Assembly (NCBI GenBank): GCA_964017235.1
Contig: OZ024936.1
Span: 91,920,537-91,984,536, forward strand
DNA length: 64,000 bases
Reading direction: 5' to 3'
Source: Sabellastarte sp. h YS-2021
Taxonomy: Eukaryota > Annelida > Polychaeta > Sabellida > Sabellidae
Made by a program: the position numbers and the translations under genes. Below, in pieces: positions 43,641 through 55,859 of the stretch (its first letter is position 1; every line of letters begins with the position of its first letter). A model generated the notes under the pieces. It searched no databases, was not told the DNA's origin, and saw only the letters and a program-made list of their open reading frames with translations.

Positions 43641-43769
43641 TTCTTGCTAGTATTTTAACTGTGATTTCTGCCTAGTTCCAGGCATAATATTCGTGTATGT
43701 AGCAAACACAATAAAAGCAAGTTCACAACGATAAAACCCCAAAATTAAAATAACCTTATGTGTTCTTTG

Positions 43770-44240
43770 AGGCATGACCTATTTTGTGATTGGATGCACC
43801 CAATAACAAGAATATTTTTTGTAATTTAAAGTATTTATGGTAGAGTGGAAACTGACACAGCAGGCCCCTATACAGGCCATGCTGTACACATCGTGATATT
43901 GTAGTGAATGTGGTGAACTTCCAGTTTTGGTGTGCATGGACAGTGCTTGTGGTATGAGAGATTCGTAGGATGTGATTGGTTGATAAGGTGATAATGCCAT
44001 CCATTTGCATATTGTTGTGCTTTGCAGTAAATTTGTGGGAAATTGTCATCTAATGCAGAAAATTATGTAACAAGGAATCTGATTTGCTGATATAGTGGTG
44101 ATGTCATCTAATTTGCATCTTGTTTTTTGCAGTGCTCATTGATATTTTTGCCGAATACTCATTGTAGTTTTTTGCAGCAAATAATCTGATTGGTTCTTTT
44201 AAACCAACAAACATTAAAAAAGATCATTATGCACTTATGA
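43770..44240. promoter_or_regulatory. Recurring ATTGG and ATTTGCAT motifs in a degenerate repeat
   Basis: TGATTGG occurs at four places (about 43781, 43974, 44187, 44252), with ATTTGCAT octamers at about 44003 and 44114 and TTTTTTGCAG twice. The order suggests a diverged tandem repeat. The CCAAT and octamer motifs may be coincidental. Confidence 0.3.
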
Positions 44241-44880
44241 CAGGAAACATTGTGATTGGTGCACTGAAGTTTTGAAAGTTCTTATGACCTATGGAATATT
44301 GTATATGATGCCAAGGGTACTTGGGAAGTTTGATGCTGTGGTTTTTGTATGGGTTTGCCATGATATTATGGTGTTTGGGTATTGTGGTGTCATAGAGAGG
44401 GTTTTCCATGATGCCATAATTGCTAGGACATTCTATGCAATGGTTGCTATTGGTTTTCCAATGAAGATATGCCTGATATGGCACCGTTTTAAAAATTACA
44501 TCATTGGTGGTAGTGATTTCGCAATAGTCTGTTATGGTCCATGGGGAAAGCTCAGTAGGAATTACTGGTTGCTTTCAAGTTATTACAGGAAAAGACAGAA
44601 AGTCTCACTTAATAATTCTATTTAACAATTAAAATAATAATAAAAATAAACTGACATTTTCTGATAGTTTATAATATAATGGTAGTGAACAAAATAAAAA
44701 CCATCTGGCTTGACTACAGTCGTCTCCACTTAACTAACAACAGTAAAGACAAGCCAAAGTATCCAGCAATCTGTTCAGTGATCCATCTGTTCAGTTCTTC
44801 AGACATCTGTATCAAAATGTCCAGCATGTCTGCAGAACTCAGTTTTTTTGCTCCAAGATGTGAACAATATCCATTGACCA
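44241..44880. other. No recognised gene
   Basis: The 117-codon frame at 44272-44625 shows no family signature and is built from GATG/TGGT-rich sequence that looks non-coding. Confidence 0.35.
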
Positions 44881-45128
44881 ACAACAATACACTATCCAAA
44901 TACAAAATCCCCTAGCAACAATACTAAAGAGAATTTTGTGGTTAAAAATTCAGCCATTTTCGGTCATTTAGCTGTGCATTTTCAATTCACAGTTTCAATT
45001 TTCAACAACAATACACTATCCACATACAAAATCTACTAGCAGCAATACTAAAGAGAATTTTGTGGTTAAAAATTCAGTCATTTTCAGTTATTTAGGTGTG
45101 CATTTTCAATTCACAGTTTCAATTTTAG
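44881..45128 (+). repeat. Two-copy tandem repeat, 124-bp unit
   Basis: ACAACAATACACTATCCA starts at 44881 and again at 45005, and the following ~120 bases match with few changes (AATACTAAAGAGAATTTTGT, AAAAATTCAG, GTGCATTTTCAATTCACAGT). Confidence 0.9.
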
Positions 45129-46147
45129 ACATTTTTTACAATTTAGCCCCAGATTTGGGGCTGTGCCAAATTTCTCTAGTTGTACAAAAAGAGGGAGGCC
45201 AAGTTTTCTCTTTCCTTATAAAATAGTTTGCCATTGTTGACAAATTAGACTGTCCCATCCTTTTCCTGGCCCAGGCCTTTTATTTAAATTAGAATCAAAA
45301 TAATACACTGAGGAGGATGTGGAACAAATCAGTGGTTTTTACAAAGGAACTGATATAGGTATAACATCGTAATTTGGGGGGATTTTTAAAGTTCTTTTTA
45401 AAATGAAAACTACACACATAGGCAATGAGTCTGTAATTAAAAAAAATATGTATATATTACTGTAATGTTAACACACCAAATAATTGATCTACAATTTTTA
45501 AACTAAATGCAGCCCATGACATAATACACAATAATTTATTGGCTTCCTTAAAGCAAACAAAACTTCCCATATTGTGATTGCATAATCCTTAATCTTAATA
45601 GGTTTTTCTACTAAACCATTAAACTGGTTCACAAACCATAAAAAGACCAGAGAAAGATTGCTTGGTGTAACACATTGGCTTCTGTAAAGGTTTTCCCAAA
45701 AGATTTCAAATCTGATTTTGAGTAGTGCATGTTTCAGTCATCCAGCTCAAATGAATAGATTTTATGCCTCTTCATTTTGATCATAGATTGCAAAAATAGC
45801 CTTCTTTGTATCACCTTTAATCCCAGGATGAATTAACTCAGAAGAAGGAGCTGCAAGTTACTTATTAATGACACAGAGGCTTAATGTCTTTGAAGTTGTT
45901 CAAAATGAAGAAAGCATCATATGCCCAGTGCAAATTTGATGCCCCAATTATGTCATACAAGTACTTTATCATCAAGTGATGTTTACCTCCCTTTAAGAAT
46001 ATCACATTTGAATAATTTAGGTGTATGTAAAAACGCATCTTTGTTCATGGAATGTTGTGATTATACAATTACACTTAGATGTGTCTATTATACTACATAG
46101 ATATGAAATTATAAATAACATTCTTTTTGAATATGATTTCACACTAA
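45129..46147. other. No recognised gene
   Basis: AT-rich sequence upstream of the Kunitz-exon remnant. No coding signature seen on either strand. Confidence 0.35.
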
Positions 46148-46330
46148 AATGGAATGTCAAAAGGTCTATGTTATTGTCCACCTGAAACTGGGTCTTGTAG
46201 AGGCTACTTCTCAAGATATCATTATGACTATGAAGAGGAGCAATGCAAGAAGATTATCTATCAAGGATGCGAAGGAATGCTAATAATTTCAAGACCAAAG
46301 CAAAGTGTCTAAAAGCTTGGTGCAAAGCCT
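46148..46330 (+). pseudogene. Degraded Kunitz-domain exon
   Basis: The plus strand matches the last exon of the Kunitz gene at 5.8-6.1 kb: KMECQKVY, then after a ~10-base deletion PETGSCRGYF, RYHYDYEEEQCKK and YQGCEG. A one-base deletion next shifts the frame away from NNFKTKAKC. The sixth cysteine of the preceding domain is changed to Tyr, and the YGGC motif is YQGC. Two frame-breaking deletions and a lost cysteine mark it as a pseudogene. The opposite orientation and 40 kb distance point to duplication of the locus rather than a further exon. Confidence 0.85.
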
Positions 46331-46983
46331 ATGGATTGAGTGGAGAATGAAATAGGACAATATTTGATTATTTATCTTTAGTTATTTGTTACAGAAAAAT
46401 TACAAAACAGCATTGTATTTTTCATCGTTTTTGTTATGATTATTATTTTTATGTTAAATAAAAATAAAAATTATACTGTCAACCTACTTCATTGAAATTG
46501 TTTACAATTCAACCATATTAACAAAAAAACAAATATAGCAAATTCTGCAATTTTATTGTAATATTCCTCAAAATTATCTAACAAATTTTCCTTGGCCAGT
46601 AAAGTAGCTTTTGTTGCTTTCCTATGAGGTCAAAGATTACACTGATATAATCAATATAATTAGACCATATTTCAACAGAATCTTGACAGTTCTTTTTGTC
46701 TCACAATCTGGACCCCCTAACTCTACAAACTCAGCCCTTTTAAGATCCATCTATTAAGTATTAGTGCTGCGCATTGGACTCAGTTATTGTTGTGCCTGTT
46801 GATAATGTTCACCTGAAGTATGTAATACATGCAATAATTAGATGCGATAGTCCAAAGACATAGCCAGGTCATACCAAGTAGATGCAGGGTGACATTGAAG
46901 GCAATGGCCGATTTGTAGTTTTGAACATACAGTGGTACTTAATAGATAGCTAGAGTTACTTTAGGATGGGTGTAAGCTGAGCA
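46331..46983. other. Mostly unrecognised; L2 scrap near the end
   Basis: 46917-46960 (GTTTTGAACATACAG, ACTTAATAGATAGC) resembles the L2 stretch at 54222-54262. The rest shows no recognisable family. Confidence 0.4.
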
Positions 46984-47269
46984 TAAGACTTTGAAAACAG
47001 GAGATGCCACATTAGGTACATCATTAGGAGGGCCAGAAGTAGAGACTGCATCCCTGATTTTGCTTATTTTATTGGAGAAAAAAGCAGCAAAAGTGTCTGT
47101 GGGGCTTTTTTGAGCTGTGAAAAGGCAAAATAGTTATGGTGCAATACCTTCCTTAATGACTGCCCCAGCTTCTTGGGGTCGTCATTGTTTGCAGTGATGA
47201 ATTGATATAGTAGGAGCCCTTGTCTTTATGGGCCAGTCGGTTGTACCAGGCACTTTGCTTGGGGACCCT
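46984..47269 (-). pseudogene. L2 endonuclease-RT linker, left arm
   Basis: The minus strand reads TDTFAAFFSNKISKIRDAVS and SGPPNDVPNVASPVFK, the conserved linker with F-FF--KI-KIRD. It corresponds to 61496-61655 of the right arm on the plus strand. Confidence 0.7.
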
Positions 47270-50200
47270 TGATCTACTATGTATCTACCTGTACCTGGGA
47301 TTGAACCCACATCCTCTGCATTCCTTGTGTTACCCACTAGACCACAGTGACAGTTAGAGGAATGCAAGTAATTGGAGAAATGGACTGTACTTATACAGTC
47401 AAAGGGGTTATAGCGCTTAGAGTCTTGTAGTACATGGAGACATTGTGCTGAATAGAAATACAAATCTGTTCAACTGCATCAAATTGCTGCCTCAGAGAGC
47501 CCACCATGCAATATGAGTCAGACAACCAAGCCTGTGACTGCTGTTTTGCTAAATACATGGGTTAGAACATTGGCATACTGATCATATAATTTTGTGGAAA
47601 TTCTTTCAGGAGACAGTACAAATGGTATATTGTTGAGGTCATTGCAGAACTGGTCAATATCAATCTTGCGGTACTGACAATAAGAGACAGATTTTTCAAT
47701 GCTGGTTGATGGGTGGGAGAGATCAAGTTGGCATCTTATAGCAACATGGTCAGATATGAAGTCACTGACACTAACATTCCACACAAAATGGGAGTCATAA
47801 GGAGATATCATATGTGATATGCTCATATGTGAGCCAATATAGTAGCTGAGCCTATAATGCCTTGAACCAAAATGCAACACTGAGGGATGTCATTAAACGT
47901 GGACCTGTCACTGCATTAGATATCCAAATGAACATTTATGTCAGCAAAAATAATGAAACTGAAACATGCACTTGTTGATAGAGTAAGTGGTGCCAGAAAA
48001 ACAAAAACACTACCTGATCTGTATGTTTCAGCATTGATTGCCTTTTCACACTACAGGTGGTATACCCTACGGTTAGAAGATTTTCTCGGTGGTGGAACTG
48101 TCTCTAAGGATACCTAATATCTTCTGAGATTGTACCCATGGTGTTGTTACTCTGGTGTTCGTTGGTGGTACAACCTTTTAAGGTTTTGACCTGTTCTTGG
48201 CTCAGTATCAGGTGTTCACCTGATGGCTATATAGAGGTACATAGAGGTATTCTCCAGGGTGATAGATGTTTGATCTTCTATGTATCTACCTGTACCTGGG
48301 ATTGAACCCACATCCTCTGCATTCCTTGTGTTACCCACTAGACCACAGTGACAGTTAGGGGAATGCAAGTAATTGGAGAAATGGACTGTACTTATACAGT
48401 CAAATGGGTTATAGCGCTTAGAGTCCTGTAGTACATGGAGACATTGTGCTGAATAGAAATACAAATCTGTTCAACTGCATCAAATTGCTGCCTCAGAGAG
48501 CCCACCATGCAATATGAGTCAGACAACCAAGCCTGTGACTGCTGTTTTGCTAAATACATGGGTTAGAACATTGGCATACTGATCATATGATTTTGTGGAA
48601 ATTCTTTCAGAAGACAGTACAAATGGTATATTGTTGAGGTCATTGCAGAACTGGTCAATATCAATCTTGCGGTACTGACAATAAGAGACAGATTTTTCAA
48701 TGCTGGTTAATGGGTGGGAGAGATCAAGTTGGCATCTAAAACAACATGGTCAGATATGAAGTCACTGACACTAACATTCCACACAAAATGGGAGTCATAA
48801 GGAGATATCATATGTGATATGCTCATATGTAAGCCAATATAGTAGCTGAGCCTATAATGCCTTGAACCAAAATGCAACACTGAGGGATGTCATTAAACGT
48901 GGACCTGTCACTGCATTAGATATCCAGATGAACATTTATGTCAGCAAAAATAATGAAACTGAAACATGCACTTGTTGATAGAGTAAGTGGTGCCAGAAAA
49001 ACAAAAACACTACCTGATCTGTATGTTTCAGCATTGATTGCCTTTTCACACTACAGGTGGTATACCCTACGGTTAGAAGATTTTCTCGGTGGTGGAACTG
49101 TCTCTAAGGATACCTAATATCTTCTGAGATTGTACCCATGGTGTTGTTACTCTGGTGTTCGGTGGTGGTACAACCTTTTAAGGTTGTGACCTGTTCTTGG
49201 CTCAGTATCAGGTGTTCACTTGATGGCTATATAGAGGTACATAGAGGTATTCTCCAGGGTGATAGATGTTTGATCTTCTATGTATCTACCTATACCTGGG
49301 ATTGAACCCACATCCTCTGCATTCCTTGTGTTACCCACTAGACCACAGTGACAGTTAGGGGAATGCAAGTAATTGGAGAAATGGACTGTACTTATACAGT
49401 CAAATGGGTTATAGCGCTTAGAGTCCTGTAGTACATGGAGACATTGTGCTGAATAGAAATACAAATCTGTTCAACTGCATCAAATTGCTGCCTCAGAGAG
49501 CCCACCATGCAATATGAGTCAGACAACCAAGCCTGTGACTGCTGTTTTGCTAAATACATGGGTTAGAACATTGGCATACTGATCATATGATTTTGTGGAA
49601 ATTCTTTCAGAAGACAGTACAAATGGTATATTGTTGAGGTCATTGCAGAACTGGTCAATATCAATCTTGCGGTACTGACAATAAGAGACAGATTTTTCAA
49701 TGCTGGTTAATGGGTGGGAGAGATCAAGTTGGCATCTAAAACAACATGGTCAGATATGAAGTCACTGACACTAACATTCCACACAAAATGGGAGTCATAA
49801 GGAGATATCATATGTGATATGCTCATATGTAAGCCAATATAGTAGCTGAGCCTATAATGCCTTGAACCAAAATGCAACACTGAGGGATGTCATTAAACGT
49901 GGACCTGTCACTGCATTAGATATCCAGATGAACATTTATGTCAGCAAAAATAATGAAACTGAAACATGCACTTGTTGATAGAGTAAGTGGTGCCAGAAAA
50001 ACAAAAACACTACCTGATCTGTATGTTTCAGCATTGATTGCCTTTTCACACTACAGGTGGTATACCCTACGGTTAGAAGATTTTCTCGGTGGTGGAACTG
50101 TCTCTAAGGATACCTAATATCTTCTGAGATTGTACCCATGGTGTTGTTACTCTGGTGTTCGGTGGTGGTACAACCTTTTAAGGTTGTGACCTGTTCTTGG

Positions 50201-51272
50201 CTCAGTATCAGGTGTTCACTTGATGGCTATATAGAGGTACATAGAGGTATTCTCCAGGGTGATAGATGTTTGATCTTCTATGTATCTACCTATACCTGGG
50301 ATTGAAACCACATCCTCTGCATTCCTTGTGTTACCCACTAGACCACAGTGACAGTTAGGGGAATGCAAGTAATTGGAGAAATGGACTGTACTTATACAGT
50401 CAAATGGGTTATAGCGCTTAGAGTTCTGTAGTACATGGAGACATTGTGCTGAATAGAAATACAAATCTGTTCGACTGCATCAAATTGCTGCCTCAGAGAG
50501 CCCACCATGCAATATGAGTCAGACAACCAAGCCTGTGACTGCTGTTTTGCTAAATACATGGGTTAGAACATTGGCATACTGATCATATAATTTTGTGGAA
50601 ATTCTTTCAGGAGACAGTACAAATGGTATATTGTTGAGGTCATTGCAGAACTGGTCAATATCAATCTTGCGGTACTGACAATAAGAGACAGATTTTTCAA
50701 TGCTGGTTGATGGGTGGGAGAGATCAAGTTGGCATCTTATAGCAACATGGTCAGATATGAAGTCACTGACACTAACATTCCACACAAAATGGGAGTCATA
50801 AGGAGATATCATATGTGATATGCTCATATGTGAGCCAATATAGTAGCTGAGCCTATAATGCCTTGAACCAAAATGCAACACTCAGGGATGTCATTAAACG
50901 TGGACCTGTCACTGCATTAGATATCCAGATGAACATTTATGTCAGCAAAAATAATGAAACTGAAACATGCACTTGTTGATAGAGTAAGTGGTGCCAGAAA
51001 AACAAAAACACTACCTGATCTGTATGTTTCAGCATTGATTGCCTTTTCACACTACAGGTGGTATACCCTACGGTTAGAAGATTTTCTCGGTGGTGGAACT
51101 GTCTCTAAGGATACCTAATATCTTCTGAGATTGTACCCATGGTGTTGTTACTCTGGTGTTCGGTGGTGGTACAACCTTTTAAGGTTGTGACCTGTTCTTG
51201 GCTCAGTATCAGGTGTTCACCTGATGGCTATATAGAGGTACATAGAGGTATTCTCCAGGGTGATAGATGTTT
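47270..51272. repeat. Four-unit tandem array, ~1-kb unit
   Basis: Units begin at about 47270, 48272, 49271 and 50271, and each starts ...TGATCT(A/T)CTATGTATC. Each contains a rearranged family-A SINE, an L2 endonuclease C-terminal piece on the minus strand, and the left ~230 bases of a MITE. The junction between units is ...GATAGATGTTTGATCTTCTA. Units 2 and 3 are almost identical and share changes (CATATGATT, AGAAGACAG, GGTTAATGG, CTAAAACAAC). Units 1 and 4 share the alternative states and an identical 120-codon frame. The array accounts for the length difference between the two arms. Confidence 0.92.
47518..47880 (-). pseudogene. L2 endonuclease C-terminal piece (array unit 1; same in unit 4 at 50519-50881)
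   Basis: The minus strand reads MISPYDSHFVWNVSVSDFIS, DHVAIRCQLDLSHPS and YCQYRKIDIDQFCNDL. SDH-A is the terminal catalytic Asp-His motif of APE endonucleases, and the FR-(Y/I)(R/K)-ID---F phrase begins the linker. Units 2 and 3 carry the same piece with a two-base deletion after CQLD, so the frame closes there. Part of an L2 split by the SINE. Confidence 0.75.
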
Positions 51273-51635
51273 GTACTACTCTCATCCTTCTGTTTCTGAT
51301 GGTTGCATATGGCAAACCATCAGTGGCTGTGCGAGTCATACCATATTTTACCTTTGGTTACCATATTACAAAAATTATCTACAGAGGGTCATTAAAATAG
51401 ACACACTGATACAGGAATGGTAGTAGGGCATGGTTGTTAATGGTGACTAATGCTTTGGGTGTCTGAGGGGGACATTCTGAACATTTCAAAATTTCCATGG
51501 GGCACTCAAGGAATGGGACTTGGGGGCCAGTGTATCACAAGTTTACATACTGACATCTGACAGTAGCTAAGAGATAGGACATTTTGTCTAATGCCTATAA
51601 CCAAGGGTTATACCATCTGTAGTGTGAAAGGGGTA
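51044..51635. mobile_element. ~590-bp MITE-like element
   Basis: Its ends are inverted copies: TTTTCACACTACAGGTGGTA at 51044 and, reading out, GGTTATACCATCTGTAGTGT ending near 51632. The interior is non-coding; the 94-codon frame at 51139 is not recognised. The left half is carried in every array unit, and the element recurs in the right arm (about 60597-60010) with an extra isolated end at 59146. No clear target duplication. Confidence 0.6.
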
Positions 51636-51688
51636 TAACGTAAGATACAATGTTTGTTGGATATTAAAATTATACCAGTAGAAAGAAA

Positions 51689-52175
51689 TATTAATATTAG
51701 ATGCATTTATACACATAACTTGAAATGCAAAGACATGTAAAGAAAAAGCCACACTCAAACTTGAGTTTATATAATACTTACATAGGATTAGACTTAAAGA
51801 ATCTTGCTTGAGGTAATTTATTTGAATAAAATAAGAGTTTAAGGCTTAACATATTAATATTAGATGCATTTATACACATAACTTGAAGTGCAAAGACATG
51901 TAAAGATAAAGCCACACTCAAACTTGAGTTTATATAATACTTACATAGGATTAGACTTAAAGAATTTTGCTTGAGGTAATTTATTTGAATAAAATAAGAG
52001 TTTAAGGCTTAACATATTAATATTAGATGCATTTATACACATAACTTGAAGTGCAAAGACATGTAAAGAAAAAGCCACACTCAAACTTGAGTTTGTATAA
52101 TACTTACATAGGATTAGACTTAAAGAATCTTGCTTGAGGTAATTTATTTGAATAAAATAAGAGTTTAAGGCTTAA
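51689..52175 (+). repeat. Three-copy tandem repeat, 162-bp unit
   Basis: ATATTAATATTAGATGCATT starts units at about 51689, 51851 and 52013. Each includes AACTTGAA(A/G)TGCAAAGACA, CACTCAAACTTGAGTTT and GAATAAAATAAGAGTTTAAG. The right arm has two units (58765-59090) and, in its second segment, one (59790-59950). Confidence 0.92.
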
Positions 52176-53039
52176 CAACTCACACGAAAAAACAACGATT
52201 TCTATTCCACAGCTCTATTGGTTTTGCGGTATTACAAAAAGATAATTGATTGCTTACTGTGAATCACTTTGGCAAAAGTTGGTTTTGTTTTAACAGCATG
52301 AACAATGAAATTAAAATAGTTCTATACATCATAATGTATTACAAATAGTTTTTATCCTTAGCTGTTTGATGTGAAAACCTGAAGCCTGCTTACTTTTGTA
52401 AAGAATAATTCATATACCTTTGGCAGATAAGTATATATTTCATCTTGTTTCTGGCCACTACCTGCTGAATATATTTTAATAGCATTATGTTGTTTTATCA
52501 TGAAATACCTGTTTTTATCTTACACTTTTGTTAAAGCATGAAACATTAAACTTATAACACCCATATTGAGGTTATTGTTATAACACAATCACTAAAAGTT
52601 AGCCCACAAAATCCCTGACCACTCGACAGGTGGTATTGCCTACATTTATAGCAGTTTCATGCAAATCCTCATGCCCCCATCTACTGCTAATCCTCTGTCC
52701 ATAAAGTTTGCATATTGTGGCAATTCTTACTTCCATGGCCATACACTCAGAGCTTTTTAGTCCAAAATTTCCACCAACAGTAGAAAGTATGAGGGTACTA
52801 CTATGTCTATGCCATTGCTATGGCCATACACTCATGAATTGTGTAATACTGTTTGCAATTGTTGCATCCTATGAGTCTGCTTTAATATAGAGTTTAAGCA
52901 CTATAAAAGTCAAGTATAAAATGGAACTGCTACTGTAAGACAAGAATGAAGGGTCTGAATAATGTTGTCTATATTGATAATTGTCTAATAGAATTAAAAA
53001 AACTCTTTAACCAAAATTATGAAAATCAGAGTTGCACTT
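52176..53039. other. Left-arm unique sequence
   Basis: Non-coding sequence shared with the right arm at 58760-57900 (inverted). No recognised family. Confidence 0.45.
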
Positions 53040-53932
53040 CAGTCATCAGCCCCAATCTCTGCTACTAGACCAAGAAGCAACAACAGTATCCTATCCTCCT
53101 TCGAGCCAGTTTCTGAGGATGACATCCTCAAAATTCTAAAATCTTCTACATAATTGTGTGATCTGAACCCGATACCACACTAGTTAAAGAGTGCATGGAC
53201 ATTCTATTCACTCCAATTACCAATATCATAAATTACTCTCTCAAAGAAGTGAGTTTTCCAAACAGCTTTAAAACCAGATACGTCACCGTCTTCTCAAGAA
53301 ACCCAATCTAGACAGAAGTCTTGTAAAAAATTACAGAGCAGTGTCCAACTTTAGTTTCATATCCAAAATGGTTGAAAAACATTGGCTAACCAGTTAAATA
53401 GTTACTTTAATAGGGAGCGGTTCTACAATGTTAACCAGTCTACTTAGATTGCATTCTGCAGAAACAGCACTCCTTAAAATCCAAAATGACATTGTTGATT
53501 CAATGTACTTTGGAAAGACTGTTGCACTCACAACTTTGGTGTTGATGGCACAGTATGGATCAAATCCTATCTTACAAACCACAGAGGGTTAATCTGGGTA
53601 ATATCTTTTTAGATGCCTTATACTCCCCTATGGAGTACCCCAGGGCTCTGTCCTGGGTCCCCTCCTTTTTACACTTTACGCTACCCTCGTTTGTAACATT
53701 TTTTCCTTTTTCAATGTCACCCACCATCTGTATCCTGATGATATCCAAATATAAACACTTGACACCAGGAACTTTGATTCTAGTTTTGCTGAGGTTACTG
53801 AGTGTCTAAATGTGTTCAAAAGTGGATGGACAGTGTGAAACTGAAATTCAACACACAGGAAACAAAATTCATCATCACTGGTGATAGATATGCCAGAGAG
53901 TCCCTTATGCAAAAATTTCCCACCCTGTCCCT
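53040..53932 (+). pseudogene. L2 reverse transcriptase fragment, left arm
   Basis: Across several frames: DPDTTLVKECMDILFTPITN, IINYSLKEVSFPNSFKT, NYRAVSNFSFISKMVEK-like sequence, AETALLKIQNDIVDSMYFGK, VPQGSVLGPLLFTLYATLVC and YPDDIQIY (YADD replaced by YPDD). Many frame breaks. It is cut at 53932, the inner edge of the arm. Confidence 0.75.
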
Positions 53933-54262
53933 AGGCTTTTGCAAATTTTGGTAAATTTTAAGCTTCTTTCTGAAGGAGGCAACTGATGCTGCACTGCGCA
54001 CACCATGAGAGAGTTCATTCCAGATCTTAGGAGCGCCAAAGACAAAGCTGTGATCAAAATGTTTGACTGACTTGAAGACTGATGAGCGGAAAGGTGGAAC
54101 AGTAAGGTATTGATGATCTGGGTGACTACACCTGGTACTATAGGAACAACTACTGAGAGACAAGAATTTTTGAAAATAGGAAGGAGAACCACTATGTAGA
54201 AATTTATAAACTATTGTTGCAGTTTTGAACATACATCTATACTTAATGGGCAGCCAGTGGAG
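53933..54262 (-). pseudogene. L2 C-terminal fragment abutting the arm edge in opposite orientation
   Basis: The minus strand encodes KTATIVYKFLHSGSPSYFQK, SYSTRCSHPDHQYLTVPPF and FVFGAPKIWNELSHGVRSAA, then SFRKKLKIYQNL. This is the C-terminal RT block of an L2. It faces the plus-strand L2 that ends at 53932, so the arm edge is also an L2-to-L2 inversion junction. Confidence 0.8.
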
Positions 54263-55859
54263 TTGCAGGCATTCTTATGTAGATTTTAGTACATTAAATG
54301 AGGCATTCTAATGTAAATTTTAGTACATTTATATTTATATTCTCCAAATATGTAGGGTTTCTTATGTAAACGTTATTGGATTAAATGACACAAGTCTACA
54401 TTTAGTTTGCTTAGTGTGTGTTTCTTAGCTAGTCCTCCTTAATTTCAACACAAATTTCAGACACTGGCTATTGAAAGTTATGAAAACAAATATTTTGAAC
54501 CGTTCAATCATTTAATCGTTATTTTTTCACAAATAGCATTTTGTAAAATTTCAATGCTAAAATTTTGTGTCTGAAAATTATTTGCAAAAGAAACCAATGC
54601 AAATTCCAAGAATATTAAATGACTTCAATTTCTTCGAAACAAAAGCTAAACATAATACATCAAGTATATTTTCAAAAGTCTTTTATAGAGAAGCCTGCAA
54701 ACCGACATAAGAGCCAAAAGTAAAATTTTCATTCTGCTTTGATGTAAAAAGCACAATGACAATTTTACAGCTGTTTTATTGCATCCATTTATCCTTGCTA
54801 TATGTTATTTCTTAGAATATTCATGATACTACTCTTTTTTTAGACAGTCAATTTTCTTTGTATAACACTGTCAAATTTAAAAATGAATTCATTTATTTAA
54901 CATTTCTGTTATTTATGCAAATTCATAAAATCATAAGGTTTGAGCTAAAATTCAACCTCAAATCAATTTTAAATAATCCTAAAAAATGCAGTTCTCAAGT
55001 AACATCCCAAATATGTATTTGATCATTGTTTGCAAATATTTTACTTTTTCAAATTTCATTTTGTTTTTATATACAGTCACATACAATGTATGAACACTAG
55101 ATTTCTAGATTACCTTGAAAACATTTGAAGCAGCATTTTATATTATTGACATTTTACATATAACTGACATTATAGAGTATTTACTGTGAGTAGTTGTGTC
55201 TTAATGCTTATTGATGTCTGTTATTTACATGTAACTAATATAGGACAGTGTTAATAGCCATCCCAATATTAAGATTTTAATTATAGGTGGTGCTGAGGAA
55301 AACAATACTGTCAAACACACAATTAGATATATTGACAGCAATTCATTGCTTTCCAAACCAGTGCTCAAATCTGTATAATATATATTATACATATATACAT
55401 TATTATTATTTTTATTTAAAATATTACGCGGACTTGAGCTGGTTGTGTTCGGTTGGTACTTGCATTGTTAACATTTTAATTTTAGATTAGCATCATCCCG
55501 CATATTGTCAATTAAAAAACTCCGGGAGATTATTTATTGTAAAACCCCAAGCGAACACACCTTCAGTGATAAGCGTTTGATTGGTAATGCATTGTGGACG
55601 TCTTTTCTTTTCTAAACGTTGTCAGTCTGTGAACCTACTCCGGGAGATTATAAATTTGACACACTTTCATTGATTGGCGCATTATCAAAGAAGTTGTGTA
55701 GCGGGGTTGTGTAATTGAATTAATCCCTCCCCTAGTGTAACAATGGTGATCAAGATGAAAGAAGTTAGGCGTCTCTGTGAATGGTATGTTTTACAAAGCA
55801 CTACAATTCATCGTTTACGAGACTGTGTAAGATCTTGTATTATCGCTCACACTTGACCG
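54263..55859. other. Spacer of the inverted duplication
   Basis: AT-rich with no gene. Between 55517 and 55690 a phrase CTCCGGGAGATTAT occurs twice ~120 bases apart, each followed by a GATTGG(T/C) stretch, suggesting a diverged duplication. Confidence 0.45.

Larger units (their letters stand above)
46984..53932. repeat. Left arm of a large inverted duplication
   Basis: This arm is the reverse complement of 57010-61655, interrupted by length differences. The inner edge is sharp: the shared sequence ...CCCACCCTGTCCCT stops at 53932, and its partner AGGGACAGGGTGGG starts at 57010. The outer edge lies near CTTTGAAAACAGG (46984-47000). Content from outside in: L2 linker, SINE/L2-endonuclease array, MITE, a triplicated 162-bp unit, unique sequence, and L2 RT. 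Removing the extra array units leaves ~3.95 kb, close to the ~3.7 kb left in the right arm without its own duplication. Confidence 0.85.

Noticed and set aside
44272-44625. 117-codon protein gene
   Set aside because: No domain or homologous pattern; the sequence is a low-complexity TGGT/GATG-rich stretch beside a degenerate repeat.
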